Assembly (NCBI RefSeq): GCF_017165765.1
Contig: NZ_JAFGZD010000008.1
Location: 159,885 to 223,884 of the forward strand
Direction: 5' to 3'
From: Pseudomonas capsici
GTDB lineage: Bacteria > Pseudomonadota > Gammaproteobacteria > Pseudomonadales > Pseudomonadaceae
DNA length: 64,000 bases
Shown piece by piece: positions 7,983 through 15,881 of the stretch. The position numbers and the translations under genes were made by a program. The notes under the pieces are model-generated. The model was not told the origin of the DNA and ran no database searches. It was given only the letters and a program-made list of their open reading frames with translations. Every line of letters starts with the position of its first letter. Positions within the stretch are counted from its first letter, which is position 1.

Positions 7983-9770
7983 ATGAGCCTGCCCCCGAAA
8001 CGCCCCCTGCGCAGCCAGCAATGGTTCGACGACCCCGATCACGCCGACATGACCGCCCTCTATGTCGAGCGCTACATGAACTACGGCCTGACGCGAGACG
8101 AGTTGCAGTCCGGTCGACCGATCATCGGCATCGCCCAGACCGGCAGCGACCTGACACCCTGCAACCGCCATCACCTCGAACTGGCCCAGCGGGTCAAGGC
8201 AGGCATCAGGGATGCAGGCGGCATTCCCATGGAGTTTCCCGTCCACCCGATTGCCGAGCAGAGCCGTCGCCCGACAGCAGCTCTGGACCGCAATCTGGCG
8301 TATCTGGGACTGGTGGAAATCCTGCACGGTTATCCTCTCGATGGCGTGGTGCTGACCACCGGCTGCGACAAGACCACTCCAGCCTGCCTGATGGCTGCGG
8401 CGACAACCGACTTGCCCGCCATTGTGCTGTCCGGCGGGCCGATGCTCGATGGCCATCACAAAGGCGAACTGATCGGTTCCGGCACCGTACTCTGGCACGC
8501 CCGCAAGCTGCTGGCAGCTCAGGAAATCGACTACGAAGGCTTCATGGAAATGACCACGGCAGCGTCCCCGTCCGTCGGGCACTGCAACACCATGGGCACG
8601 GCACTGTCGATGAACGCGCTGGCCGAAGCACTGGGCATGTCGTTGCCCGGTTGCGCCAGCATCCCGGCCCCGTATCGCGAACGCGGGCAGATGGCCTATG
8701 CCACGGGCAAACGCATCTGCGAACTGGTACTGCAGGACATACGCCCCTCGCAGATCATGACCCGTGAGGCCTTCGAGAATGCCATTGCCGTGGCCTCGGC
8801 GCTGGGTGCCTCCAGCAATTGTCCGCCTCACCTGATCGCCATCGCCCGGCATATGGGCGTCGATCTGAGCCTGGACGACTGGCAGCGCATCGGCGTGGAT
8901 GTGCCATTGCTGGTCAACTGCATGCCTGCCGGTAAGTATCTGGGGGAAGGTTTCCACCGCGCTGGCGGTGTACCAGCAGTGATGCATGAACTGCAGAAAG
9001 CCGGACGTCTGCATGAAGACTGCGCGACCGTCAGCGGCAAAACGGTGGGCGAAATCGTCCGTCATTCGCTCACCAGCAATACCGATGTGATCCTGCCCTA
9101 CGACGCACCGCTCAAACACAAAGCAGGCTTCATCGTGCTCAGTGGTAACTTCTTCGACAGTGCCATCATGAAGATGTCGGTCGTGGGCGAAGCCTTCCGA
9201 AAAAGCTATCTGTCCCAACCCGGTGCCGAAAACAGCTTTGAGGCCCGTGCCATCGTTTTTGAAGGACCGGAGGATTACCACGCACGCATCAATGACCCGA
9301 CACTCGATATCGATGAGCGCTGCATCCTGGTGATTCGCGGTGCGGGCACCGTCGGCTATCCCGGCAGCGCCGAGGTGGTGAACATGGACCCGCCCGCCGA
9401 GCTGATCAAACGCGGTATCGACTCCCTGCCCTGCCTGGGCGACGGTCGGCAGAGCGGCACCTCGGCCAGCCCGTCGATTCTCAATATGTCGCCGGAAGCA
9501 GCCGTCGGCGGCGGCCTGGCATTGCTGCGCACCAATGACCTGCTGCGCGTGGATCTCAACGCCCGTTCAGTCAACCTGCTGGTGGATGAGGCCGAACTCG
9601 CCCTACGTCGCGAGGCCTGGACACCGAATATCCCGCCCTCACAGACGCCGTGGCAGGAGCTTTATCGGCAACTGGTCGGCCAGTTATCCACAGGCGGCTG
9701 CCTGGAACCGGCCACGCTGCACATGAAAGTGATTGCCCGCAGCGGCGGCGCACCACGGCATTCGCACTGA
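7983..9770 (+). CDS. IlvD/Edd-family sugar-acid dehydratase (D-xylonate dehydratase-like)
   Basis: A 595-residue dehydratase of the IlvD/Edd family, which removes water from aldonic acids to give 2-keto-3-deoxy acids using an Fe-S cluster. The three expected cysteines are visible: TPCNRHH, TTGCDKTTPA and GHCNTMGTA. The sequence, notably WFDxPDHxDMTALYxERxMNYG at the N-terminus and the DGRQSGT segment near the C-terminus, matches my memory of Caulobacter XylD over its whole length and at the same size. Substrate range in this branch (D-xylonate, L-arabinonate, D-fuconate, galactonate) cannot be told from sequence alone. It is followed by a strong two-way terminator. Confidence 0.88.
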   Translation: MSLPPKRPLRSQQWFDDPDHADMTALYVERYMNYGLTRDELQSGRPIIGIAQTGSDLTPCNRHHLELAQRVKAGIRDAGGIPMEFPVHPIAEQSRRPTAALDRNLAYLGLVEILHGYPLDGVVLTTGCDKTTPACLMAAATTDLPAIVLSGGPMLDGHHKGELIGSGTVLWHARKLLAAQEIDYEGFMEMTTAASPSVGHCNTMGTALSMNALAEALGMSLPGCASIPAPYRERGQMAYATGKRICELVLQDIRPSQIMTREAFENAIAVASALGASSNCPPHLIAIARHMGVDLSLDDWQRIGVDVPLLVNCMPAGKYLGEGFHRAGGVPAVMHELQKAGRLHEDCATVSGKTVGEIVRHSLTSNTDVILPYDAPLKHKAGFIVLSGNFFDSAIMKMSVVGEAFRKSYLSQPGAENSFEARAIVFEGPEDYHARINDPTLDIDERCILVIRGAGTVGYPGSAEVVNMDPPAELIKRGIDSLPCLGDGRQSGTSASPSILNMSPEAAVGGGLALLRTNDLLRVDLNARSVNLLVDEAELALRREAWTPNIPPSQTPWQELYRQLVGQLSTGGCLEPATLHMKVIARSGGAPRHSH

Positions 9771-9775
9771 GGATA

Positions 9776-9817
9776 AAAAGACCGCCCGGCATTCGCCGCA
9801 TGCCGGGCGGTCAAAAA
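9776..9817. terminator. bidirectional intrinsic terminator
   Basis: A 13-base-pair stem, GACCGCCCGGCAT (9780-9792) against ATGCCGGGCGGTC (9800-9812), with an A-rich run on the left and an A/T-rich run on the right. It sits between the convergent dehydratase genes and can serve both strands. Confidence 0.9.
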
Positions 9818-9821
9818 CGCT

Positions 9822-10982
9822 TTATGGATGGGTGCCGACTTCTGCGACCTGCGCAGTCCACGGTTTGACCTGCTCGCTCAGCGATAGGCCCAGGCCTGGG
9901 CGAGTCGGCACCAGCATGCGGCCATCACGGGTTTCCAGACGCTCATTGAACAGCGGCTCAAGCCACTCGAAATGCTCCACCCAGGGTTCGGTCGGATAGG
10001 TCGCTGCCAGATGAACATGCAGCTCCATGGCAAAGTGCGGCGCCAGCATCACCCCGGCCTGCTCGGCCATGGCCGCGACTTTCAGGTACGGCGTGATACC
10101 GCCCACACGCGGGGCATCCGGCATCAGGAAGTCGGCACCACGCAGTTTGATGAATTCGGCGTGTTCGGCAACGCTGGTGAGCATTTCCCCGGTCGCAATC
10201 GGCGTATCGAACTGTTGAGCCAGCGCGGCATGGCCCTCGGCGTCGTAGCAGTCCAGCGGTTCCTCGATCCAGATAAGGTTGAATTCCTCGAAACGGCGGC
10301 ACATGCGCTGGGCGGTCGGGCGGTCCCACTGCTGATTGGCGTCGACCATCAATGGGAAATCATCCCCAAGGTGCTTGCGAATCGTGCTGACGCGATGAAT
10401 ATCGACGGCGCAGTCCGGCTGCCCGACTTTCAGCTTGATACCGCCGATGCCCTTCTCACGGGACAGGTCGGTGTTCTTCATCAACTGATCCAGCGGGGTA
10501 TGCAGAAAACCACCCGAGGTGTTGTAGCAACGCACCGAATCACGCTGGGCACCCAGCAGCCGCGCCAGAGACAGATTCGCGCGCCTGGCTTTCAGGTCCC
10601 AGAGCGCAACGTCGAAGGCACCGATGGCCTGGGTCGACATGCCGCTGCGCCCTACCGAAGCACCCGCCCAGCAGAGCTTGGTCCACAGCTTGGCAATGTC
10701 ACTGGGATTTTCGCCAATCAACGCAGGAGCGATTTCCCTGGCATGGGCAAACTGCCCCGGCCCGCCAGCACGTTTGGAGTAGCTGAAACCCAGGCCACGA
10801 TGGCCGTCTACCGTTTCGATTTCCGCGAACAGAATGGCGATTTCAGTCATCGGCTTTTGTCGACCGGTAAGCACCTTGGCATCACTGATCGGATTGGCCA
10901 GCGGCAGGAATACCGAAGACACCTTGACGTAGGCAATCCGGTCATCATCGGAAGACTTGAGGTTTTGTTGTTGTACGGGCAT
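9822..10982 (-). CDS. galactarate/L-talarate dehydratase-like enzyme (enolase superfamily)
   Basis: A 386-residue mandelate-racemase-subgroup enzyme. Visible active-site elements, in order: the KLKVGQ Lys-x-Lys base, metal ligands in MVDANQQW, WIEEPLD and ATGE, and the catalytic His in LAPHFAMEVH-like sequence LAPHFAMELH. Together with HFEWLxPLFNExLExRDGR these match the characterised galactarate/L-talarate dehydratase of Salmonella as I remember it, so the likely reaction is dehydration of galactarate or L-talarate to 5-keto-4-deoxyglucarate. The ATG at 10982 is preferred: GGAG lies nine bases upstream, whereas the longer frame would start inside the operator at 11018-11033. Probably repressed by the adjacent LacI protein. 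Confidence 0.87.
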   Translation of the reverse strand: MPVQQQNLKSSDDDRIAYVKVSSVFLPLANPISDAKVLTGRQKPMTEIAILFAEIETVDGHRGLGFSYSKRAGGPGQFAHAREIAPALIGENPSDIAKLWTKLCWAGASVGRSGMSTQAIGAFDVALWDLKARRANLSLARLLGAQRDSVRCYNTSGGFLHTPLDQLMKNTDLSREKGIGGIKLKVGQPDCAVDIHRVSTIRKHLGDDFPLMVDANQQWDRPTAQRMCRRFEEFNLIWIEEPLDCYDAEGHAALAQQFDTPIATGEMLTSVAEHAEFIKLRGADFLMPDAPRVGGITPYLKVAAMAEQAGVMLAPHFAMELHVHLAATYPTEPWVEHFEWLEPLFNERLETRDGRMLVPTRPGLGLSLSEQVKPWTAQVAEVGTHP

Positions 10983-11017
10983 CGGAATCTTCTCCATGGT
11001 ATCCGGGACGGAAAGGA

Positions 11018-11033
11018 ATGATTGCGCAATCAT
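11018..11033. promoter_or_regulatory. LacI-type operator, proximal copy
   Basis: Perfect 16-base palindrome ATGATTGCGCAATCAT, about 35 bases upstream of the dehydratase start. The same 14-base core recurs at 11094-11107. A CG-centred palindrome next to a lacI-family gene is the usual operator design. Confidence 0.75.
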
Positions 11034-11041
11034 CCACGCTC

Positions 11042-11075
11042 AAAAAAAGGTCACCGCATGACCGCGCCGGTGACC
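11042..11075 (-). terminator. intrinsic terminator or attenuator between lacI-type gene and dehydratase gene
   Basis: On the minus strand, GGTCACCG (11075-11068) pairs with CGGTGACC (11056-11049) across an 11-base loop and is followed by seven T residues. It would end the LacI transcript, but it also lies downstream of the best promoter candidate for the dehydratase gene, so it may act as an early attenuator. Confidence 0.7.
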
Positions 11076-11084
11076 ATGCAAGCG

Positions 11085-11112
11085 ATCTTACAGTGATTGC
11101 GCAATCATTCAA
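11085..11112 (-). promoter_or_regulatory. candidate promoter of the dehydratase gene
   Basis: Reading the minus strand, TTGAAT (11112-11107) and TAAGAT (11090-11085) form -35 and -10 elements with a 16-base spacer, and the distal operator fills that spacer. This is ideal for repression, but both boxes are only four-of-six matches and a terminator-like hairpin follows immediately. Confidence 0.45.
11094..11107. promoter_or_regulatory. LacI-type operator, distal copy
   Basis: TGATTGCGCAATCA, identical to the core of the 11018-11033 palindrome. The two centres are 75 bases apart, close to seven helical turns, a spacing compatible with DNA looping by a tetrameric or bridging repressor. Confidence 0.75.
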
Positions 11113-11143
11113 CGATGCATCGCCCATATTCGAAAAAAGAAAC

Positions 11144-12196
11144 TCAGGTACTCTGGCGGTCGATCAAGGTGAAACCCGTGTCGACTCGCACTGGGTCAGC
11201 GCTGCCTGCAGGATATTTGAAGCGGTCCAGAAGCGCCTGCGCGATCTGATCCCCAATGCGCTTGCCATCGACACTGACAGTCGAAAGCGCCGGGTAAACC
11301 TGAGCGGCGCTGCTCAGATCTCCGAAGCCCATCACCGCAAGATCCTCCGGCACACGCAGCCCTCGGCTGGCAGCTTCGGCCAGAACGCCTTGGGCCACCG
11401 TGTCGGAACTGCACACCACCACATCCGCAGATTCAGCGCTCTCCAGCAATTGCCGCAGCCCTTCCCGACCGGTTTCCAGGGTCGCGGGCGGTGTCAGCAC
11501 TTGCATTGGCACTTGCTTGATGCCGTGCCGGCTCAATTCCGCTATAAGGCTGTTGCAGCGCCGCAAGCCGCGGGGGTCGCTGATGGTCACCACAGAGAAA
11601 CGCTTGTACCCCTTGGCGAGCAGATGCCGGGCGGTGGCCTGACCTACGCCTTCGTGGGAAAAACCGACCAGCATATCGAGCGGGTTCTCACTCAAATCCC
11701 AGGCTTCTACAACCGGAATACCCGACTGTGCCAGCCGCAGACGACTGGACTCGGTGTGCAGCGTCCCGGTCAGCACGATGCCATCAGGACGACGGCCCAA
11801 TACCGCTTCAAGCAGCTTTTCTTCCTGCTCCGCCGAATAACCGGTGAGCCCCAGAAGCGTCTGGTAACCGGCCTCGGTCAGACGATCCATCAACGCCTGC
11901 ACGGTATCGGCAAAAATGGAGTTGGCAATGGTCGGCAGGAAAATCGCCACCAATCGGCTCTTGTTACTGGCAAGCCCGCCAGCCAGCATGTTCGATACAT
12001 ACCCGGTCTTGCGCACCGCCTCGAGCACCTTCTCCCGCGCCTCCTTGCTGACCACCTCAGGACGATGCAAGGCCCGGGAAACCGTGATCGGCGAAACACC
12101 CGCCACCTTCGCCACGTCGATCAGCGTAAGGCTCGATGCCTTCTTGGACAGCGATGAATCGGCTGCCTCGGACGATTTGCCTGCTTTTTTCGCCAT
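11144..12196 (-). CDS. LacI-family transcriptional repressor
   Basis: A 350-residue LacI/GalR-family regulator. A basic N-terminal extension precedes the helix-turn-helix TLIDVAKVAGVSPITVSRAL (about residues 23-42), hinge KTGYVSNMLAGGLAS, then the sugar-binding-protein-like core. The ATG at 12196 gives a normal-length protein; an upstream in-frame ATG would add 61 residues with no family similarity. It is the probable repressor of the galactarate/talarate dehydratase gene just downstream, because two identical palindromes lie in the 161 bases between them. Members of the GntR-like (gluconate repressor) branch of LacI commonly sense sugar acids; the effector here is inferred. Confidence 0.9.
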   Translation of the reverse strand: MAKKAGKSSEAADSSLSKKASSLTLIDVAKVAGVSPITVSRALHRPEVVSKEAREKVLEAVRKTGYVSNMLAGGLASNKSRLVAIFLPTIANSIFADTVQALMDRLTEAGYQTLLGLTGYSAEQEEKLLEAVLGRRPDGIVLTGTLHTESSRLRLAQSGIPVVEAWDLSENPLDMLVGFSHEGVGQATARHLLAKGYKRFSVVTISDPRGLRRCNSLIAELSRHGIKQVPMQVLTPPATLETGREGLRQLLESAESADVVVCSSDTVAQGVLAEAASRGLRVPEDLAVMGFGDLSSAAQVYPALSTVSVDGKRIGDQIAQALLDRFKYPAGSADPVRVDTGFTLIDRQST

Positions 12197-12326
12197 GATG
12201 GTTCCGGGTCTGGAGCGGTAGGATTTGGTGGGGTGGGAATTTATCAAAGCTGAGAAGGGTGACGGCCCTGTCGGTTGATTAAATTTGATCAGTCTACCCG
12301 CTTCAGCCGCACCGGCATGCTTCGGT

Positions 12327-13235
12327 TCAAGGTATTCCCGCATCGCTGTCTCGGATAAGCCCCGCAACCCAATCAGCAAACACTCGTACAGCAGGCGAGA
12401 GAAAACGCTGGTGTGGGTAGAGCAAGGTAACCGGTACGGGCGCTGGCTGCCAATCTGCCAAAACCTCGATCAGCCGCCCCTCCCGCAAATGCTCAGATAC
12501 GACATTTTCAGCGAGCTGGGCCAGACCAAACCCTTCCAGACACATTTTTATGTACAGGCCTGTCTCATTGGCCGCCACTACCCCGTTCACCGGGACTGTC
12601 ACTTTCTCGGATCCGCTGGTAAAAGACATTTCGCCCGCTCGCCGCGCACTTCCTGAAAAATAATGAATGGCCCGATGGTGGGACAAATCTTGCGGCGTCT
12701 GCGGGGTACCGTTTTCTTTGAGGTAGGCCTCTGAAGCACATGTCACCCAGCGAAACCGACCGAGAGGGCGCGCAACAAGTGTAGAGTCCGTGAGCTCCCC
12801 TGTCCGAATGACGCAATCAATGCCTTCCTGAATCAGATCAACCTGGCGATCGTTCACGCCGACCATCAGATAGATATCTGGGTAACGCCTGTAAAAGTCC
12901 TTGAGGTTTGGCATGACGATGAAATGCGCAATGCCGCCTGGCATATCGACTCGCAAACGCCCCTGAGGCCGCTGGGCCGAATTCGTCAGACTGGATTCCG
13001 TATGCTCTATCAACTCCAGTATTTGCCGACATTGAGTCAAATAACTTGCACCCTCGGGCGTCAGGCTGACCCGCCGCGTTGTCCTGTTCAGCAAGCGCAC
13101 TTGCAGGTATTTCTCAAGACTTTTGACGCTGCCGGTCACTGTCGAGGCTGGCAGGGAAAGTGTCTGCGCTGCATGAACGAAGCTTCCAGCTTCTGCAACA
13201 CGCACAAAGACCTGCATTGCCTGAATACGGTCCAT
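12327..13235 (-). CDS. LysR-family transcriptional regulator
   Basis: A 302-residue LysR regulator starting MDRIQAMQVFVRVAEAGSF, the common opening of the large CrgA/AaeR-like branch, with recognition helix around HAAQTLSLPASTVTGSVKSL and a C-terminal effector domain with RPLGRFRWVTCASEAYL. The ATG at 13235 is the family-typical start. It is divergent from the amidohydrolase-transporter pair, with 134 bases between, so it probably controls that pair. Effector unknown. Confidence 0.88.
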   Translation of the reverse strand: MDRIQAMQVFVRVAEAGSFVHAAQTLSLPASTVTGSVKSLEKYLQVRLLNRTTRRVSLTPEGASYLTQCRQILELIEHTESSLTNSAQRPQGRLRVDMPGGIAHFIVMPNLKDFYRRYPDIYLMVGVNDRQVDLIQEGIDCVIRTGELTDSTLVARPLGRFRWVTCASEAYLKENGTPQTPQDLSHHRAIHYFSGSARRAGEMSFTSGSEKVTVPVNGVVAANETGLYIKMCLEGFGLAQLAENVVSEHLREGRLIEVLADWQPAPVPVTLLYPHQRFLSPAVRVFADWVAGLIRDSDAGIP

Positions 13236-13369
13236 GGTTTTTTCCTCAGCCCGACGCCCGAACAAGCGAGACTATTCGTGATTACTGAATAATCAAAACA
13301 GTTTACCCGTCTTTTTCGGAACTATCATTTTTCGTACCTTTTTCATGTGAAATTTGAAAGGTGACCGAA

Positions 13370-14767
13370 ATGACCGACTACAACCGTACTATCGTGCAGG
13401 CTCCGGCCTCGCCTGCTACCCGCACGCTTATCCGTGGCGCCACTGTTCTGAGCATGGACGGTGAGGTAGGCAATCTGGTGCGCGGCGACATCTTGATCGA
13501 AGGCGACACAATCAAGGCCGTACAGGAACATATCGAGGCCAACGATGCCACAGTCATCGAGGCATCCGGGATGATTGCAATGCCGGGAATGGTCGACACT
13601 CATCGCCACTCCTGGGAGGGGCAACTACGTCGTCTGAATCCAAACGCTGAAACGCTTGAAGATTACTGCAACGCAACGCACTTTTCGTTTGCCAAATACT
13701 ATCGCCCGGCTGACATGTACATCGGCAACCTGCTCACTGCACTGGGCTGCATCGACGCTGGCATCACCACTCTGGTGGATAACTCACATAACAGTCGCAC
13801 CGGGGCACACTCTGACGCGGCGGTCGAGGCATTGCTCGATGCTGGCATCCGCTCTGTACACGCTTGCGGAGCGCCTGTCGCCGGGGAATGGGACAAAGCT
13901 CACTGGCCCGGCAACCTGGAGCGCCTGCAGGAAAAATATTTCAAATCCGGCGACAACAAGCTGATCTCGCTCGCAGTGATGGCGCAGTTGGAACCCGAGC
14001 TATGGGCTGAAGCTCGACGACTGGGCCTGCCCATCATCACCGAATTTTTCGGTGGAGACATGGCGGCCGAGCTGGAAGGGCTGTATCGGGAAGGCTTGCT
14101 GGGCTCCGATAACATCTTCAACCATTGCACCGCTCTGCCGGAATCAGGATGGGAAATCCTTCGTGAAACTGGCGTGCGGGTCAATGTGTGTCCGCGCTCA
14201 GATGCCCACTACGGCATCGAGGACGGAATGTTTGCGATGCAGTCCGCTCTGCGTCACGGTATCAATCCAGGTCTGAGCGTCGATAACGAGACGTCTTACA
14301 GTGGCGACATGTTTATGGAGATGCGGGTGGCGTTTTACCTGCAGCGCGTCATGGGCATGCATCAACAGCGCTGCTGCGATTCAGACCATCATCCCGTGAC
14401 ACTGCCCGCCCACAGCCTGCTCAAGGCCGCCACTGTCGATGGCGCCGCCTGTGCAGGACTGCAGGACAAAATCGGTAGCCTGGCCCCCGGAAAACAAGCC
14501 GACTTGATACTTATCAAAGCGCAGGACGTAAACCTTTATCCGGTAGGCAACGCATTCGGCACCGTAGTGCATGCAGCCGAGCGCAGCAACGTCGACACGG
14601 TCCTGATCGCTGGGCGCATCGTCAAGCAAAACGGAAAGGTACTGGGCGTGGATAGCGAGCGACTCCGTGCAGCTATCGACGAATCCCGTGAGCATTTATT
14701 TGCTGCTGCGGGCTATCAGCCTGACATCTTTGCCGAGACGTTTTTGCCACTTGAATCGGCCCGGTAA
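13370..14767 (+). CDS. amidohydrolase-superfamily protein (deaminase/chlorohydrolase-like)
   Basis: A 465-residue metal-dependent hydrolase of the ATZ/TRZ-like branch, with an N-terminal beta-sandwich (about 1-65), a barrel and a C-terminal return to the sandwich (GxxxGSLAPGKQADLILI). Metal ligands visible: HRH at 78-80 after MPGMVDT, His252 in NHCT, Asp305 in SVDNET. The family's usual third histidine (H-x-H-x-x-E after the fifth strand) is not seen: the strand reads LPIITEFFGGD. The ATG at 13370 is preferred to GTG at 13361 because AAAGG precedes it by eight bases. Coupled with a small transporter nine bases downstream, it probably supports scavenging of a nitrogen-containing compound. Substrate unknown. 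Confidence 0.82.
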   Translation: MTDYNRTIVQAPASPATRTLIRGATVLSMDGEVGNLVRGDILIEGDTIKAVQEHIEANDATVIEASGMIAMPGMVDTHRHSWEGQLRRLNPNAETLEDYCNATHFSFAKYYRPADMYIGNLLTALGCIDAGITTLVDNSHNSRTGAHSDAAVEALLDAGIRSVHACGAPVAGEWDKAHWPGNLERLQEKYFKSGDNKLISLAVMAQLEPELWAEARRLGLPIITEFFGGDMAAELEGLYREGLLGSDNIFNHCTALPESGWEILRETGVRVNVCPRSDAHYGIEDGMFAMQSALRHGINPGLSVDNETSYSGDMFMEMRVAFYLQRVMGMHQQRCCDSDHHPVTLPAHSLLKAATVDGAACAGLQDKIGSLAPGKQADLILIKAQDVNLYPVGNAFGTVVHAAERSNVDTVLIAGRIVKQNGKVLGVDSERLRAAIDESREHLFAAAGYQPDIFAETFLPLESAR

Positions 14768-14776
14768 GGAGGCGAG

Positions 14777-15250
14777 ATGAGTGCGATCTATTATCCGCTG
14801 GCCATTTGCGCAGGACTGGGCATAACCCTGCAGACCACGCTGAACAGTCAACTAGCCAAGGGTATAGGGGGAGACTCTGTAGCGGCGGCTCTGTTCTCAT
14901 TTACCGCCGGCGCAGTGTGCCTGGGCCTCTTTTCACTCATTCGCGGTGGGATGGTGACTTCTTTGGTCGCTATTTCAGCCCAACCCTGGTGGAGCTTGCC
15001 GGGCGGTCTGCTGGGGGCCAGCGCACTGCTTGGCTACGTGGTGCTTGCACCCAAAATCGGCCTTTCAGCTCTGCTTGGGCTCGCTATCGCCGGGCAGATT
15101 ACCTCGTCGCTGGTTATCGATCATTTCGGCCTGATGGGGGCAGCTCAAAGACCTGTGTCCGCCATCAAACTGGGAGGAGCAATAGTGATGATCGCTGGCT
15201 TGGCCATCACCCTGTTCGGTGACAGATGGTCAGCTCTTCTATCCCGCTGA
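14777..15250 (+). CDS. DMT-family transporter (YdcZ/DUF606)
   Basis: A 157-residue membrane protein with five hydrophobic helices and the DUF606/YdcZ pattern (QTTLNSQLAKGIG in the first helix, GQITSSLVIDHFGLMG in the fourth), a half-size branch of the drug/metabolite transporter superfamily that works as a dimer. GGAGG is six bases before the ATG. It follows the amidohydrolase by nine bases, so one mRNA and import or export of its substrate or product is the plausible link. Confidence 0.85.
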   Translation: MSAIYYPLAICAGLGITLQTTLNSQLAKGIGGDSVAAALFSFTAGAVCLGLFSLIRGGMVTSLVAISAQPWWSLPGGLLGASALLGYVVLAPKIGLSALLGLAIAGQITSSLVIDHFGLMGAAQRPVSAIKLGGAIVMIAGLAITLFGDRWSALLSR

Positions 15251-15421
15251 CCTCTGCGTTTCACCCACCAAGTCAATCAGGATTTCACCGAATTGGCAGA
15301 ATCAGCTGGAAGACTTCACCGACTCAATGCAGCAACGCTTGAGACAGAAACGCTGGACTTTCTGAGGTGAGGTTTGCAGGGCTGCCTGCATAGTCGATTT
15401 TTATCCTTGCTCCGCAAAATC

Positions 15422-15475
15422 TGTAAACAACAAAAAAGCGAAGCCACATCGATGGCTTCGCTTCTCATGTTTACA
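15422..15475. terminator. intrinsic terminator hairpin
   Basis: GCGAAGCCA (15438-15446) pairs with TGGCTTCGC (15453-15461); outer arms TGTAAACA (15422-15429) and TGTTTACA (15468-15475) are also complementary, with an A-run on the left. It could end the amidohydrolase-transporter transcript. Confidence 0.65.
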
Positions 15476-15576
15476 ACTCTGAAAAGCTACGGGTCAGAAC
15501 GGGGGTGCTGATAAAAGACTGTAATTTATTGAAAAATATGAATTTATTAGCATTATCTGGGTTTCAACCTGAATTT

Positions 15577-15739
15577 TGTAAAGCAAATCGCTTGAAAATC
15601 AGCGTTGTAGGCAAGCTGAAGCCCGCGTAAAGCTAGCGGTCTCAGAATCTGTAAAGATAGAAATTTGAGGCGCCAAGCTAAAAAAACGACCAAAAAAGTG
15701 ACGGACAAATTTATCTGTAAAGCTTTTCGTAAAGCTAGC
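15577..15739. repeat. cluster of GTAAAG motifs
   Basis: Five copies of GTAAAG(C) in 163 bases, all on the plus strand: 15578, 15627, 15651, 15717 and 15729. Two are the 12-base direct repeat CGTAAAGCTAGC (15626-15637 and 15728-15739) and two are TCTGTAAAG (15648, 15714). Spacing is irregular, so not classical iterons. No known role. Confidence 0.5.
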
Positions 15740-15774
15740 ATCGCAACCGGTTGGTGACGAATAACGGGCATTGA

Positions 15775-15850
15775 GGGCAAAACCAAACGGTGTCATCATA
15801 TGGCCATCAATAGGGATAGGGATTTCCACATGACGCCGTTCGGATTAGCC
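15775..15850. repeat. inverted pair of coding-like starts
   Basis: Minus-strand ATGACACCGTTTGGTTTTGCC (from 15796 down) and plus-strand ATGACGCCGTTCGGATTAGCC (from 15830 up) match at 17 of 21 bases, and all four differences fall at third codon positions, giving MTPFGFA and MTPFGLA. The plus-strand copy continues to a stop at 15889, overlapping the next gene; the minus-strand copy continues about 60 codons. Confidence 0.5.
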
Positions 15851-15881
15851 GTCTACCTAGCCAAGGAAGGTGGGCGCCTTC

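Larger units (their letters stand above)
15251..15881. other. gene-poor boundary of the accessory island
   Basis: 631 bases without a gene I can support. In order: an open stretch of 39 sense codons (15251-15367) in frame with, and directly after, the transporter stop codon; a hairpin at 15422-15475; an AT-rich segment with five GTAAAG motifs (15577-15739); and an inverted pair of coding-like starts (15775-15850). Weak open frames on the minus strand (15599-15829, beginning with GTG) have no ribosome-binding site. Composition changes here, marking the left edge of the foreign-looking region. Confidence 0.5.

Noticed and set aside
7956..9281. 441-codon minus-strand open frame
   Set aside because: Opposite strand of the IlvD/Edd dehydratase, which has all family motifs.
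15599..15829. 76-codon minus-strand frame with SFT repeats
   Set aside because: GTG start, no ribosome-binding site, no known similarity. Its N-terminal similarity to the plus-strand MTPFG start is reported as a finding instead.
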